The position numbers and the translations under genes are program-made. Below are positions 48,111-61,626 of a DNA stretch of 64,000 bases, one piece after another (position 1 is the stretch's first letter; each line of letters starts with the position of its first letter). Below the pieces are notes generated by a model. That model made no database searches and had not been told where the DNA came from. It saw only the letters and a program-made list of their open reading frames with translations. This stretch comes from Membranipora membranacea. Its lineage: Eukaryota > Bryozoa > Gymnolaemata > Cheilostomatida > Membraniporidae. Location: NCBI GenBank assembly GCA_914767715.1, contig OU612068.1, positions 22,756,001-22,820,000 on the forward strand, written 5' to 3'.

Positions 48111-51100
48111 TCAAGCTAGCTCAATAGCTATTGGTTTACTGGTTTTGTCAAAGCTATAACAATGGTTGATATATTGAGTGAATCCAGTCTTCTCTCTTAT
48201 GATGGCTGCAACATCTAAAATCATGTCAACCATATCAACTTGAAGTGGCTTGTAGGGGTCCCTGTCAAACTTTGAATGCACCATAACATGCTCTTCCACC
48301 TTCTTATACGCTTCATGTCCTGTGACTTTGTGGTCATGCCTTCTCGGGTCTTTCGGTCTTGCGCCTCCAAAGTCTTCTTCAGTTACAGATTTTGGTTGGT
48401 GCCTAAACCCTCTTTGAACAGGGTACTCCTTATCATCTTTCACACAGGGACTAAGTTCTGAACGTCTTGCTTGGTGTATGTGGACCAGATCTTGGATGTG
48501 TTTGCCCATTACACTGAATGCACACTGCTCTCTCGGTGATCTTAAATAAAATAAATTATATGTCTATATGTCACTTTTTTTCCAAGAATGTTACAATTTT
48601 GTATAGGTTTCCAATATTTTTATTTTACATCTATCGTGGGCTTTAGCCACATCAACATAGAAATCCACCATGTGTGGTGCGGTGGCCAATATCCAAATTG
48701 AAGAGTGTCTACTTTGTCAATACTTACTTGCTATCCGGAAGTGTTGAATACATGATGATACAGTTAGTGGGTATCTTTGTCTCAGGGAACGGGTTACATT
48801 GCCACTCTCTGAATCTTTCTGCTGTCTTCAGAGGAACCTGAACTGGTGAGAAAGCACTTGATCCATATAGTCGAGGTAACACTTGGCATTCGGTTCCTTC
48901 AATGGTTCTGTTAACTCTTTGCATTTTCTTGTGCGTCCCATCCTTCATCTTTTTGTTTTCTCGTATTCCTCCACGACAGAAGGAAAGCAGAGCGAGCTAA
49001 AATATTAATAATTATGCTTTTTGTGTAAACTGATTGATTGACAGGTATTGGGAGGTAGTTGCTAGGTGTCATAAGGTATTGCTGATGAAGACTTGCTATT
49101 GGGTCTGGGTATTGTTTGCAATTATATTCCAGTTATTGAGTCGACAAAGTCACAGTGCCAAATATCACCTCATGAGAAGGTTTGGCAAAGATCTTATGTA
49201 TGTATGGTATGCGTAGTGTACCTTTACAGCACTCTTTGCAGCTTGATTCATAGCGTCAATGATTTCCTGTACAGAGATAGGTTCGCTATTGATATCTGAA
49301 ATGTTACCGTCCAAGTCGCCATGACCCATGATGACGACACAATACAGATCTGCAGCCCGATGGGTCACAAGATCAACAATTTTTTGGAGAACAGTTTCCT
49401 TGGTGGCGTCAAAAAGTTCTTCTACCTGCAGCAAAAACATGTAAGACTTAAAATATTTAAAAAATATTCCGCATCCCTGATTAATGCATCTGAGTGCCAT
49501 TTATGTTAAAAGTTGCTCTATTCCAATAAAGGAGATTAATTAAATTAAACAATCTTCAGCCGTCTGTGATCTGAAGATTTGTCTGTAAGCTTACCTCTTC
49601 GAATTTCAGTTCATCTTTCAAGAGATCATCTGCGTCATTATATTGTTCCTCCCAGTTTTCCCTAGGAATTTCCCTGCCTTTAACATCGAAGACTTTCTTG
49701 TAACATACTACTAATGCTCGCTTTTTCTGCTCCATTGTTATAAGTTGATGTGTGATTTCTGTTATGCTTGTCTCCTGTAAATGAAGTTCTGTTCTGTTCT
49801 TGTTTCTGATCCTGACATGACGAGCGAGAGTTGAGTCCACACAGATTCTTGTAACATAGCCAAGATCCCTCAGCTTGCTGATGAGATACTCTGGCCCCGT
49901 CGAATAAAATTCTGTGGTTATCTCAAGCAATTCATCTACTGATCCGCTGTGAAAACAAAGGCACATCAACAAAATCAATTTTCTTTTCTGCACTTTTGAA
50001 TTGTCTGCTCTTTCCTATTTCAGGTAATTCTATGACACAGCCACTTTATATATAGTACTATTTCTCCTACCTTTACTCAAAAATATGTGAGCACAGCAGC
50101 AAGTGCTTCTAAATAGCTTCAAAACTTCCCCCTTTCTTTATTCACTTATATTGGGTGCATCCTACACCTTTTTTTGTATGTCCAATAAGTGATGACACTT
50201 ATATTTTGCCGATCACTTCACATTGATTTTACCAATGGACTAAACTAACTAGTTCATTGATTTAGTTCAATGAACTAGTTCATTGATTTTACCATCACTA
50301 CAAACATGGCACGCTTATAGATGATTGTGCTCAAGACTCAGAGAAACAGGTGATGCATCGATCATCTTAAATTGCAATATTTTTGATAATCATTTGATGT
50401 TGAGGCCTTACATTAAACTGTATTCGGGTAATTTTCAGCAACCTAAATAGCTAGATCAGTTTACTTACTGGGGGCTATCATTGCAGTATACAGATATCAT
50501 AATGAAATCTGGACCAGGTGGTGGTATCCGTAGTACTAGAGAGTCATCTTTGATATCTCCCGCTTGTTTTCTGATCACCATCTGTGTAATGGAATAAGGG
50601 GTGTGGCCTAGGAATATCTCAAAACTGGTACAATGTCCATGACAATTCTAGGGTGGAGATTCATTGTGGGAATGCTGTTTTCAGCCTTATTTATGACTTA
50701 CTACTAGGTTAGGACACACAGTGTTAATATGGTGTGTAAGGTATCCCACAATGCAACGTTCTGGGATTCCCAAGGCAAATAAGGAGAATTGGCCTTATCT
50801 TTCAGCTTATCAAAATTGCAGTTGTGGTGAGGAAAAAGAGAGGTGCAGAAGGTCCAAGTCAAAACCGACGGGGACTATCTGATTTTAGCTTGAGAATTTG
50901 AATTCAGGATAAATCTGTGATCCTTATACAAGTGAACCTAATACTGCCTCCTGTGAGAGGATAGCTATAATAAAAAGTTGAAGCACAATAAAATACTTTG
51001 GGTCTGCCCTGAAGTTCTTTCCTATCCATCTCAAAGACTTGGCGCCTGAGCTTAGAGATTACATCATCTGACTGATTTTTGATCTGGGTTTCATCGATGA

Positions 51101-53033
51101 AAAGGCACCTATCTGATATCATCACAGCACCCTGTTTGAGGAGGAAATTAAAAGAGGGTTGTAATAATTTCTAGTACGAGATTCTGACTGAGCCGACAAG
51201 CCAGCAAACGAAAGAGGATTTTATTTTCAACATTCTAAACAATTGCATGTCTAAAATATTCGATGAAACATACCTCTATGGAAGAACCAGTTTCTAATGC
51301 CATGGTGACATCATATTCATTCAAAGAATATCTTATGACTGTCCAAATACGCTCATCATAGCATACGTTCAGGAAATCCAAGCCTGTGTACAACCAAGTT
51401 CCATTGTAGTCTCGTTTAACATCTATATTTTCAGGGTTCTTTCTGAACTTGATACCTGCGCTTCCACACAGCACAAAAGAATGGAAATAGTTCTTATCAA
51501 ACTCAGCCTTTCTTGCGATTTCCAATCCACTAGTCCCAGATATGTTTGCAGTACACAAGATTTCCTTGCGTAATGTTAGAGGAATGCTCATCAAGAAAAA
51601 GGCGCAAAATTCTATCTGAAACCGGCCAAGCAGGTAATTGATCGGAGTGTTATTGCTATCGTCAAATGTAACCAAACGAACAAGCTCACAAGACTCGAGT
51701 CTATCATCACACAGTTTTTTCAACTCTCCTAAATACTTGATGCTTGAAGGATGGGTGAATGTAGTATGAAGAATGTTTTGGCCTCTTCTATTTTGATGGA
51801 ACAAAACATATTTGAGAGTGGCATCAAGGTCTGCTCTAGTCTCAAGATACTGCAGCATCATGTTGGCAGCTTCTAGTTTCCCGCTATCCAAGGCAAGTTG
51901 TATGGGAGTATTTCCTTCTTTGTCAGCCTGGACGAACATATTGTCAAACTCTGAGCTTGTTCCATGGATTTGCATGACATAAGATAATAAACTGCCGTCG
52001 GAAACCCAAACACAGCATCCATGTAGAACCGTCATTCCACGACTGTTTACATACATCAACAACTCCTGTTTTTCCTGGGCAGATAAAGTTGCCATCAATT
52101 TCTTTGCGATATTATTGTCTTTAGAGAAATGGAACGGCTGATAACCCAAACTGTCTTCTTTGAAAACGAGCTGTTTCCAAACACCTAATTCGATGCCAAT
52201 CAAATGGAGCAGATTTATTTGTTCTGGATCACCATACAGGCAAGCAATGTGCAATGCAGTGTGACCATCAAATGATGTGCCGGTCAGCAGGAACTTGCTT
52301 CTTTCATTAGGCAAGAGTGCGTTGACCAAAGTTCCAGCAATATAACTGGTGTGTGCCACATGTAATGATGTCATTCCGGGATACTGTTCATTATGACCGG
52401 TGATCAGTTTCTTGGCGAGTTCTGAGTGATTGTTGATGATGTAGGTTATTGCATTGCATCGTCCAGTTCGCACAATGTTCTGAAACATATCTATGCATTT
52501 ATCCAAGCTAAAAAACTGTGATTTTAACCAGTATTCCAAGAGCTCAAAGTTTTCTTCAATAGCAGCTTCCTGAAGCAAACTTTGGTCGTTAGATGTTGGT
52601 GATGTGACTAACTCCCCTCTCAAGTGAGAAGGCATCAGATTCAACAACATATCAACAGCCTGCACAGAAGTAGCATGATCCACACCAGCTTCGACAACTA
52701 ATTGGTAGCCATATTTCTCTGTTATAGCTCCCAGCTCATTGATAGCATTTTGTGTACAATGCGTTCTGAAAGTTTGGACAATGTCAGCTTTCTAAAATTA
52801 AAATCAGTACAAATATGACTGCTCGACCACCAAACAAAGTTCCTCCAATATTTTAAAGTTTAAATCCCTTGAAGTGCCAAGATTATTAGTTCCCTTCCAA
52901 GTCAAGGAGATAGAGAATTGATGGCTGTGGAATAATGATTGCTTCTTCCTACCTCCTCTTTGCTGATCTCATCCCATTTCTCATAATTGTGACTCCCAGT
53001 AAAGAGCAAGCTGTGTGTTTGGCTCGCAGCCAT
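48111..53033 (-). CDS. Ankyrin-repeat caspase-like protease, copy B (intact)
   Basis: Exons on the minus strand: 53033-52953, 52791-51274, 51131-50997, 50581-50469, 49946-49595, 49425-49222, 48996-48728, 48540-48111. All are in phase, total 3102 nt, 1033 residues. Residues 28-533 hold divergent ankyrin repeats (GHTALHIACLYGD, GMTVLHGC, NTPIQLALDSGKLEA). Residues about 690-1033 match the caspase (C14) fold: strand RALVVCYKK, YNDADDLLKDELKF, LYCVVIMGHGDLDG with the catalytic His at 768, and LALLSFCRGG with the catalytic Cys at 808 (the usual QACRG). The p10-like part follows, with NCIIMYSTLPDSK and a C-terminal helix AFNVLGKHIQDLV. Caspases cleave after Asp in cell death and immune signalling; the ankyrin part probably binds a partner or regulates it. 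The long tail after the p10 region is unusual. Substrate and activation sites are unknown. Confidence 0.85.
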
Positions 53034-53790
53034 TATTTTAAGGATTGAGTCTCACAATCACTGATGGCGGTCTGTTGTTTTCTAACTAGTCAACTTGTTT
53101 GAAATTTATTGGCATAAACACGGTTTCAAAAGCAGCATGTAGCTTGTTTAATTGTTGTGCAATACATTCACTTTATTTTCTCTCTCGTTGTTGAGCTTTA
53201 TCGATTTTTATCATATTACACTTTGTTGATTTTAATCAGTACAATTGCGTGCAAACAAAAAATAATACAATGACTTATAGGCCAGCAGCGGCTATACAAA
53301 AAAGGCTCTAGAAATTACATCCGTGTAAATGTCTTGAACAGAAAAAATTGAAGACTGTATCTGGTGTAGTTTTTTAAGGCCGTTCTGATGACGCATATGT
53401 ACTATTTCACAAATAGGGCAAAAAGGGGCGAATCAAAGTAAGAAACACGGAAAAGGGGGTTAAAAGGGCGTTTTTTACAATTTAACTTCTCTTGGCAAAG
53501 TTCATAGATTGAAGCAGTGTCATTGAATTTTTTTTATCAATATCACGCATATCTTGAGCAGTTTTTGAGAAAATATTATACTGCTAAACCCAATGGTTGA
53601 CGTTTTACAGACAAATTGTAGTCACCCCTCAAGCACAGTTGCGGCATAATAATAGGTTTTGCGCAACCATGCAAGAATAACAGTGATAAATGTACTTCTC
53701 ATGTCATTTTTCATGATTTGTTTATAAAAAGACTCCATTATAAAGTATCTGTAGCGATGTAATAATAAATTGGGAATATAATATATATAT

Positions 53791-53821
<31 letters not shown>

Positions 53822-54233
53822 CATATTATGAGAAAGGGGTGGATCCAGTTAGGATGTGAAAAACAGGTATACGTTTATGAAGTTTATTCTGGTAGAGAGT
53901 GGCCAGAGAGTGTAATCTGATTGTGTATTTTAAATTTAATAGCTAGTTTAGATAGCACATAAGTATTACTGCTAAAACAAAACAAAGAGGATGCAAATTC
54001 ATACCAGTTTCAAGGTCAAATTCTTCATCATCATCATCTCAGTCAACAGATTATTAGAATAGCCATACAGTACATTTTTTACTGGATTTATTGTGAGAGC
54101 TTTTGATATTAGAAAATTAAATAATACGATTGCTTCGTAGTTATTGAATAACCTCTATTAAGAGAAATATGAAGGGGAGCATCCCTCATTTATGCAAAAG
54201 GTGTCTTACCGAAGTTACGACAGAATCTAAAAC
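53034..54233. other. Intergenic; upstream of copy B
   Basis: No exon seen. An AT dinucleotide run lies at about 53780-53822. The region should contain the promoter of the ankyrin-caspase copy B near 53.04-53.2 kb and the 3' flank of the neighbouring minus-strand gene ending at 54234. Confidence 0.5.
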
Positions 54234-55681
54234 CTAAGCATTGACCCATAAATGAATGGCCATAAGAATTAGGAATATAGGCAGTGACAACATAGTGTCT
54301 AGCCTAGTCGACCCATTGAGATACCCGTACCGTCCTGCAGACCCATGGGCTCCAAAGAGACTTTTTGCGGTTGTTGTTGCAGTTGTTGTTGTGGTGGTTT
54401 CTGTTGTTGTTGTTGTAGTGGTTGTTGTAGTAGTTGGAGGTGGTACTGTGTCTCTTTTACCAGGAGAATTGCAGGACCCTTCTACATCTAGGATGTGATC
54501 AAGATCGTCTTGATCGAAATCACCTAAATCTTTTGGCAAATCGAAGGCAAAATCTCGTACACTTATTGGAAATACTCGCACATTGACATTAGCGTGGTTA
54601 GACGAGGTCATCGATGCCTGGACACAGTACACACCACGACAGCATTGCAGGGTACGAGGAGATGTGGCGAATTCATCATGGATTCTCATGCATGGGGAAT
54701 TGTCTGATATCATTCTCTCATACCAATCCTCACTAAACTGTATGCTGCTGGCTGTGTTTTGTGTGATGCAAACGCCAAGCTGATTTTCTTTACGCCCAAT
54801 AAGCTTTTGACCTACTTTCACGTAAATGTAAATGCGGTAGCCCCCAGGAAGGGCGTAGGAGACAACTCCTTCCAGTCCTCTTGTTGGGATATTTTGGTAA
54901 AGTGTTATCCCCTCTTTGTATCCACCATTATTTATGTCGGGTAGTTGTGAGGTCAATCCCCAGTCAATGTAGTTTTTGTTTCCAGCGAGATGTTCATCTG
55001 CGTAGTTGTAAATCTCTATGAAAGCTTTTGCTTTGTACACATTTTCCAGCTCATTGTACTTATTGATAGCATCCAAGAATAGATTTCCCGTTCTCACCAA
55101 AGAATTGAGGACATCTGTAAATAATATTTAGAGAGAAGCTTTATGAGGGTAGTTGAATTTTGACCACAACAGCCACACAGAATTATTGGGATTCATTATT
55201 GATTTTCATTTCTAATATTCATTTATTTATACTGCTGCATTTTTTTCGATTTATGTTATATATTTTATTTGTAATATATATCTTTAATATCATTCATATT
55301 TTTCATTTATTTTATGACTAACATTCATGACTAATATCCATGACTCATTCATGACTAAATCAACCATTATCTGACAATGCTAACTATCCACACCATGTAC
55401 GTAAAACTTTCAGATTTATATGTGCCTAAGTGCTTTCAGCAGTTTAGGCCTGAGCCCTAAAGGAACTATTTACCAAAAACTATAAAACATAAAAACCTGA
55501 AAAGCGATCGACTGAAGTTTTGTGTGTTCATTCGATTTTATCACCATTCTACAATTCTGAATGAAATGTTGTTTGACTTACTTAATCCAACAGAACCAGC
55601 TGTAGCAGTTTGTGGGGTGACTGCAATACAGATGACCGCAGCAACAGCCATCAGATTGTAAGAGCTCAGTGACATCGTCAT
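54234..55681 (-). CDS. Secreted Thr-rich protein, probably GPI-anchored
   Basis: Coding exons 55681-55582 and 55114-54234 join A|GTAAGT to TTTACAG|AT in phase 1, giving 326 residues. A 5' UTR acceptor (TTTTTTGTTGCAG) precedes the ATG at 55697. Residues 1-28 are a signal peptide (MAVAAVICIAV core). Residues 34-250 form an extracellular domain with about ten cysteines, including LQCCRGVYC. Residues about 258-284 are an almost pure Thr linker of mucin type. The C-terminus ends in a hydrophobic run (LPIFLILMAIHLWV) after Ser/Gly/Asn residues, as in GPI-addition signals. I do not recognise the globular domain. The layout suits a cell-surface adhesion, recognition or protective protein. Confidence 0.72.
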
Positions 55682-55696
55682 GTTTTCGGTCAACTT

Positions 55697-57112
55697 CTGC
55701 AACAAAAAATGAGAGTGTGTTTATCATGCACACATATTTCATCAATCGGTTTCCAAAATTTTGCTGAAAGGTTTCCCCTGAAAGGGGAATTTTGATATAT
55801 GAGCTGCTTTTAATGATCATAGCATAATCACATGACATTCATCCAGGCTATACTAAACACAATGCTTACATGCATGCAATTATTGCTTTGCATTTGGGAA
55901 AGGAATTCTGGAAAACCCACAATACTCAAAACCAAGCCAGGTACGCATGACTTCGACTCCCTGGGAAATCCCATTATTGAGTAATAAAACTCATCGCTAA
56001 GTGCTGTTTTGCATTCAATGAAAAGAGTAGTGCTGGATATAGCGCATAACGATAGAGTCATATAAGAGGGCTTTCTTTACTGTAGTAACAGCAGCAAAAG
56101 GGTCTGATCTGAAAGGTTTACAGGCTTGTCTTGTCTTAGAGATAGGGTCGATTGCTGTGAACCTGGGTTCAGGACTCAAAGACTCATGTGATTCAGGCCT
56201 TCCATAAAACAAATTTTGATATAGCATCGCTATCAAAAGACCCCAAAATACAAATTTATACTTATAAATTCAGAGGCCCTCTCATCACTGAGCGACAGGC
56301 GCGATACAAATGAAATTCGGAAATAACCTCTGCATACCATATTAGAACACACAAAGTCTCCATGTCATTTATTTGTAGTGATGTCTACATAAATTTTTTA
56401 ATTGTTATAGGTTTTCAGTAATACGAGCAGCTATTTATTATCATGGCACATGAACATGTGACATTCATCCATTCACATTGCTGTGCACAAGACTATGCAT
56501 ACAGCATGCAATATTCGCTTCACATTTTACTGGGAAAATAATCTGGAAAACCCAAATCACTACTAAAACTCAGTCAAGGAATGCATCCAAAATCCTGCAT
56601 TTGACCTTGAATCTTATAAACAAAAACTACTAATTATCGCTAAGTGCTTATTTGAAAAAGTGGTGTTTGTTAAAATGCATAACCAGATTAGACGAAGTGT
56701 TTATTTGTCGGAGTTTCAGCTGCAATATGGTCAGCATAAGATGGCAGACAGCGTTTTGTGTGCAGCAATCACTTTGATCGCTGGCTTATATATCGAATGG
56801 GAGAAATTATTGTCTGTTTGCAAATCAGCTGACATGAAAATTTAAAATTTGAAATTTACTCGGCCTCCGTAAGAAATATTAATAATAAAAATATTCATGG
56901 GAAATCCCATTGACATTGGTAAATCCAGATATTTTACTTGGCCGGACAAATAAATTTTTATTGTCAGTTGATTGGTTTTCCCAATTAAGTCTCCGCCCAC
57001 TTTATGGTCAGGTGATCATAAATGTGGAGAAGAGTGTAGGGATCAGTTCAGGCAGTCATTCAAGACAATTCCATAACTTTAATTCTTTGACAACTCAAGC
57101 ATTCTCCCAACC
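55697..57112. other. Intergenic
   Basis: No exon supported. The phrase GCATTTGGGAAAGGAATTCTGG near 55892 and TGGGAAAATAATCTGG near 56530 look like diverged members of a dispersed repeat. Short open frames here have no domain. Confidence 0.45.
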
Positions 57113-60100
57113 ATGTCGTTTACAGAGATGGGTGAGGCATTTTTCCAGCAAGTTCCTTTTTTCTCTTAGCTACCTTTTTTTATTTATCCTAATAATGGGC
57201 AAAACAATCTAACCTGTCAGTCAGTGTCTCACTCCCAATCTCACTAACTCACTTACTTAACTTAGTTAGTGAGACTGGTAGTGGGACTGAGTCACTACTA
57301 TTATTTATTGCAACTCTATATCTATCTTATCTTAGCCATACAGATCAGTAAAATTAGAGTGGTAGGAGATTGCTCCTATCATCCACAACAAATGTTTGAG
57401 CATGGGCACCTTGGGGCTGAAAAGCATAACACAATGTCAGTTAACACTTTAAAAGATTTACTTTGCCAAAGTTTGGGGTTTTGTTGGTGATAATAGTGGA
57501 CTTTGGCAAAGTGCTATGCTTTTGAGTCCCCATTTGCTTGAGAGTTTGTTTGCTGGCACTCTTTTGCTCAGGCAGACTACCTCACTACAGTGGTTAGTTT
57601 GCGGGTGATTGTGTAATTCGACCCATCCTTGGCTGAAGAGGCTGTAAACTCAAAACTGCTAGCAATTTATTTAGCAATTTGATATTTTGTGTATAATGAG
57701 GCATAGGGAAGATTTTGATACAAAAACCTCACCATTTTTGCCTGCCATACGTATCGTTACCCAGTGCAGCCCATGACAAGATTCTTTGTTTGTAGATGAT
57801 GTCATACCAGATCTAAGTATCCTAACAGAGGAAACGCCGAATCCTATTCAGCATGGGCTGAAGGAAGAAGGTACGTTTGAAAAAGGGATTTGAATTATGT
57901 ATACTACGATCTTAAATGGTACATGCAGAAATTGCTCAGCTTTGTTGGTGTCAGTCATGGACGCTTCACTCATTTCACAGGCAATAACCGGTCATTGATA
58001 ATTATTGTGATTAAGTTTATGTGTTTACACCGCCCGTAAAGCATACGATTATATAATGGGTTAAAGATGTGTACTGGTGTATAATCTTGCTTTTCCTTGT
58101 CCCTCATCAGTCATGATGAATGCACCCTCATCACAGGCTGACACTGAAAGGTTTGATACCGCTTATTGTTCCTTTCCTTAGTTCAGTGGTTAAAGTCCAG
58201 ACTACTTCATCTTAGGGTTGAGTTGGCCCAACAGTTTGGTGTGTCTTCTAAGTCTGCCCTTCTGTGTTAATGATTGCAAACTGGACTTTGACTACTGAAC
58301 AGAGCTCGCCTGCTATTGTTTTGAATTGTATTGTTCTGCTTTGTTCATGTTGAAAAGTTGCCGGTCCGAGCCGCGTATATGTAAAAGTTTCTGCATTATT
58401 CTATGGTCGTATAGACACTGCAGGTGCTGTGGCCACCAGTCATTGGATTGGTCTTACTTCAGCTGTAAGTACGGCTGTTGAGTTTTCATAAAGCCTTTTA
58501 TTTCCGCCTGATCATACCACCTAAGGCAGCACCGACAAAAAACAAACAACAGTTTTGTTGGCCTCCCATGATGCACCAATGCCACCAAGTCATGAAAAGG
58601 CTGGGGCTAAAAGTAAAATAGTTTTGCTTTCATCACTCAGCTTCATTTTCAAGTTTTAATAGCTACCTTTTTTATATTTGTAGTGAGGTTGTTGTCACCA
58701 AAAAACGGAGGGGTCGACCGAAGGGTTCCAAGAATAAGGTAAAGGCGGCATCACGGAAGATTGTTGCTAAGGCTAAGAAGCACTCGGTAAGATGCATTAG
58801 TAAGACTCATTTTTTAATGGTATAACTGGCCCTACTCGTGGACAATAGCATTGTACTGGTGTCCAAGTGAGTCAGGGACAAAGTCATAGAGAAAGCGTAG
58901 CCCAAAAACCACAACCAGTTACCCCAAACACACACCCAAACCCCTAATCAAAACACAGATTTTGATCTACGGGACTTAGTCCGGATACCGTGCAAGTATA
59001 GGCCGCAAAAGTCACTACAATTATTGATGTATTGAGGCCATGTTGTTTCCATCAAGGTGTATTGATAATTGTAGCTTATGAAGACACCCTCGCCAAAAAC
59101 AAAACCAAAACGATATCAGGTTTCCACACCCACTTCGTCTGGTGAGGTAAGTGGTAGGAAATACAATATTGACTTATGTAAACGCTGCGTTACCATGCAG
59201 TCGGCATTTTTTGGGTTTTTTAAAGGGATATGCACACATCACCTAGATGTGTGTTAATACATTACACAAAGCTGACACAGTGTAAACACAGCTTTTTCCA
59301 CCCACTCATACCTGATATATCACAGTATTTTCGGCCTAGAATTATTTGATAGCTCCTACTTATATGTATTTGGTTACCTGCTGATGTATTTAAGTTTTGA
59401 GACAACAAGTAGCAGTCATGTTTATTTCCAGTAAAATTCTAATTGTATAAGGATTATTGACTCGCTTCATCACTATTACATCCCAATACATAGTGCCATG
59501 CTCTGTCTGATTTTTGCATTGCTATCCTGCTTTTCGCTGTTGTAAGAATTTGACTTTTGCCTCTCTATTCAATGAATACGACTTTGATAGAATATATTTC
59601 CTCTTCTCAGGTAACACCAAAAGCTGCTGGAGGGTTATTTGCTAGGAATCTGCTAGTGTCTCCTCCCAGTCCAGTAGAAGTACCAGTCCCAGTATCAGAT
59701 GTTGAGTCTGAGTCGGATTTTGATGATGTACAGAGGGAGCTGTATGAGGGCGAGGGAACAGGTAATGGTCACTGATATACTTGTATGTTTCCACATGCTT
59801 GTCCATAACAGATGATATTTAAACCCTAATAGTAGTAATGATATGTTAACCCTAATAATAGTAATAAAGGCCTTAATGATGACGCAAGACCGTATTTTTC
59901 CGACAGTACTGTAACCCATAAGAAATATGTCATGTCTCTACTTTGATAGTATTGTCCGTGCTGTTTGCCAGCTTTGAGATTTTTTATTTGTAGAACCTAT
60001 TCCATATACGAGGGAACTGAAAGAGGTTCTCATTAAAGTCTGCCTGCCTGCTATAAAGGGGTACAACCTGGCGAAATCAAAAGCCGAAAAGGAGAGGGTA

Positions 60101-61626
60101 AGGGGAATCCAATAATTACTGATTGATTTTGGAAGCTGATGCAACTTGCAAAGGCTTAATGTTCGAAAATGGAGCAGCCACATACCATCCAGACTAGCGG
60201 ACTAAGTTTTTTTGGAAAGAAAATTCCTTGCTACCTATCATACTACGTTTACTCTTGATGATAAGGAAGGATAGCTAGAAATGAAATCTATCATCATGTG
60301 ATGAGCTTGTTACCCGTCCTTGGGATCGTTGAAACACTTTCCTATGAGTCTGCTCCATAAACTATCATTGAATGTTAAATTCCATAAAAATTGTTTTGAT
60401 ATTTGTGTAAAATTCACCTTTCCGGATGTTTTTTGTTTGGATTTGTCTTCTTATTAACCGGCAGCAGAAAACTGTTTCTTTTTCATAATTTCTGTTGCAC
60501 ACCTACAGCTTTATCATCATGTCAACACTGTTTTTTTTTGTAGATTTGGGAAGAAATCGAAGGTAATCTTATAGAGAAGGGCTTCCCTGGTATGATTAAA
60601 GGACGAGGCAAGGATCTGCGGAGGCAGTATCTGAGTCTACTAAAAACCCATAAAGAGATAGAGGACTGGAACTGCCAGAGTGGTATGTTGCCGTTGCTTA
60701 ATCATCCACTGCTGGATATAAACTAGGCCTTCTTTGGCCCCCTTTTAACCAACATGATTTCCCTGTCTTATATACCTAACAATGAAGATAAGATGCCTGA
60801 GTGCAAAAGCAACTGATCATCGCTTGATTTCGGCATGTGTTGTCGGTGAAAGCAATAATAGAACTTGATCACAGCCCTTAGGAATTGCTTGTATCCTGTA
60901 CTTGGTATTTTGAAAACTGGCTGATGTGTCATATGCTTGTAACCTGCATTGTTCATGACTCAAATTCCTTGGATGATACAAAATTGCATTCTGTGATTAT
61001 TAGGAAGAAATAGGAGAAGTTTCAAGTACTCCGAGGCATTTTACGATGCCATCAACGTTGCCAAAGAAGAAGCCCCTCAGGTGGATGTGACCGTGGATGT
61101 GGGAACAGAGTAAGTAGAAATATCTTTAAATTCATTATCTCGATTGCAAGATGTTTCAGTGAGACATATGATTTGTATGCAAATCAGCCTGGTATATACA
61201 CTCAGTAAGCGCCTTTTGAGATTCATTCACCGCTCATACCATAGCTAGAATTTCTGTTAAGCAGCAACAGAGATTTCAACTTCTTATAGACATAATAAAT
61301 ACGCGTTGCATTATTTGTAGGGAACGGCCTCATTGTTGCAGGCATCGTTGTTTAACAATCATTGAAGTCATTGAAGTATTTTATGTGATCGCCAAAAGCC
61401 ATACTAACATCTGCTTTCATTCCATTTCAGAACTGCTGCTTCATCTACAATGCAGCCTAGGAAGCATCCGAGGGGAAAGAAGACAAACGACACAGAACAG
61501 CAGAAGCTCCAGTTATTAAAAATGGAAGTTGAATCGAAGGTAGCATATATGGAGAAAATGCTAGAAAACGATAACAAAAAAATAGAACTCTTAGAAAAAC
61601 TCGTGAATCACATTACTAGCCAATAG
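57113..61626 (+). CDS. AT-hook and Myb/SANT-like nuclear protein
   Basis: Ten exons: 57113-57131, 57796-57870, 58111-58150, 58684-58786, 59075-59146, 59611-59761, 59994-60097, 60544-60682, 61004-61109, 61431-61626. All are in phase, 1005 nt, 334 residues. Residues about 50-62 contain KKRRGRPKGSKNK, a classic AT-hook that binds the minor groove of AT-rich DNA, followed by a basic KAKKHS stretch. An acidic Ser-rich linker (SDVESESDFDD) comes next. Exons 7-8 encode a three-helix Myb/SANT-like region (YTRELKEVLIKVCLPAIKG ... IWEEIEGNLIEKGFPGMIK ... LRRQYLSLLKTHKEIEDW). The last exon is a coiled coil (KLQLLKMEVESKVAYMEKML). This order is typical of SANT-like DNA-binding proteins, some of which derive from Harbinger transposons. 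It is probably a nuclear DNA-binding protein. The tiny first exon (MSFTEM) is inferred from phase and is the least certain. Confidence 0.78.
57217..57295. repeat. Imperfect hairpin in intron 1 of the AT-hook gene
   Basis: CAGTCAGTGTCTCACTCC at the left is mirrored by GGTAGTGGGACTGAGTCACT at the right, with a short loop around CTTACTTAACTT. It is probably a short inverted-repeat element. Confidence 0.65.
57415..57530. repeat. Short inverted-repeat element in intron 1 of the AT-hook gene
   Basis: Nested inverted pairs: GGGGCTGAAAAGCATA against TATGCTTTTGAGTCCCC at the ends, and ACTTTGCCAAAGT (57461) against ACTTTGGCAAAGT (57501) inside. The inner motif is shared with the RECK intron 16 hairpin. 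Confidence 0.65.

Noticed and set aside
54256-54498. Val-rich open frame on the plus strand
   Set aside because: Antisense of the Thr linker of the GPI-type protein.
58415-58464. Possible 50-nt cassette exon in the AT-hook gene (ATAG acceptor, T|GTAAGT donor)
   Set aside because: Including it shifts the frame of the next exon. The direct join of 58150 to 58684 is in phase. It could be a poison exon, but nothing here shows use.
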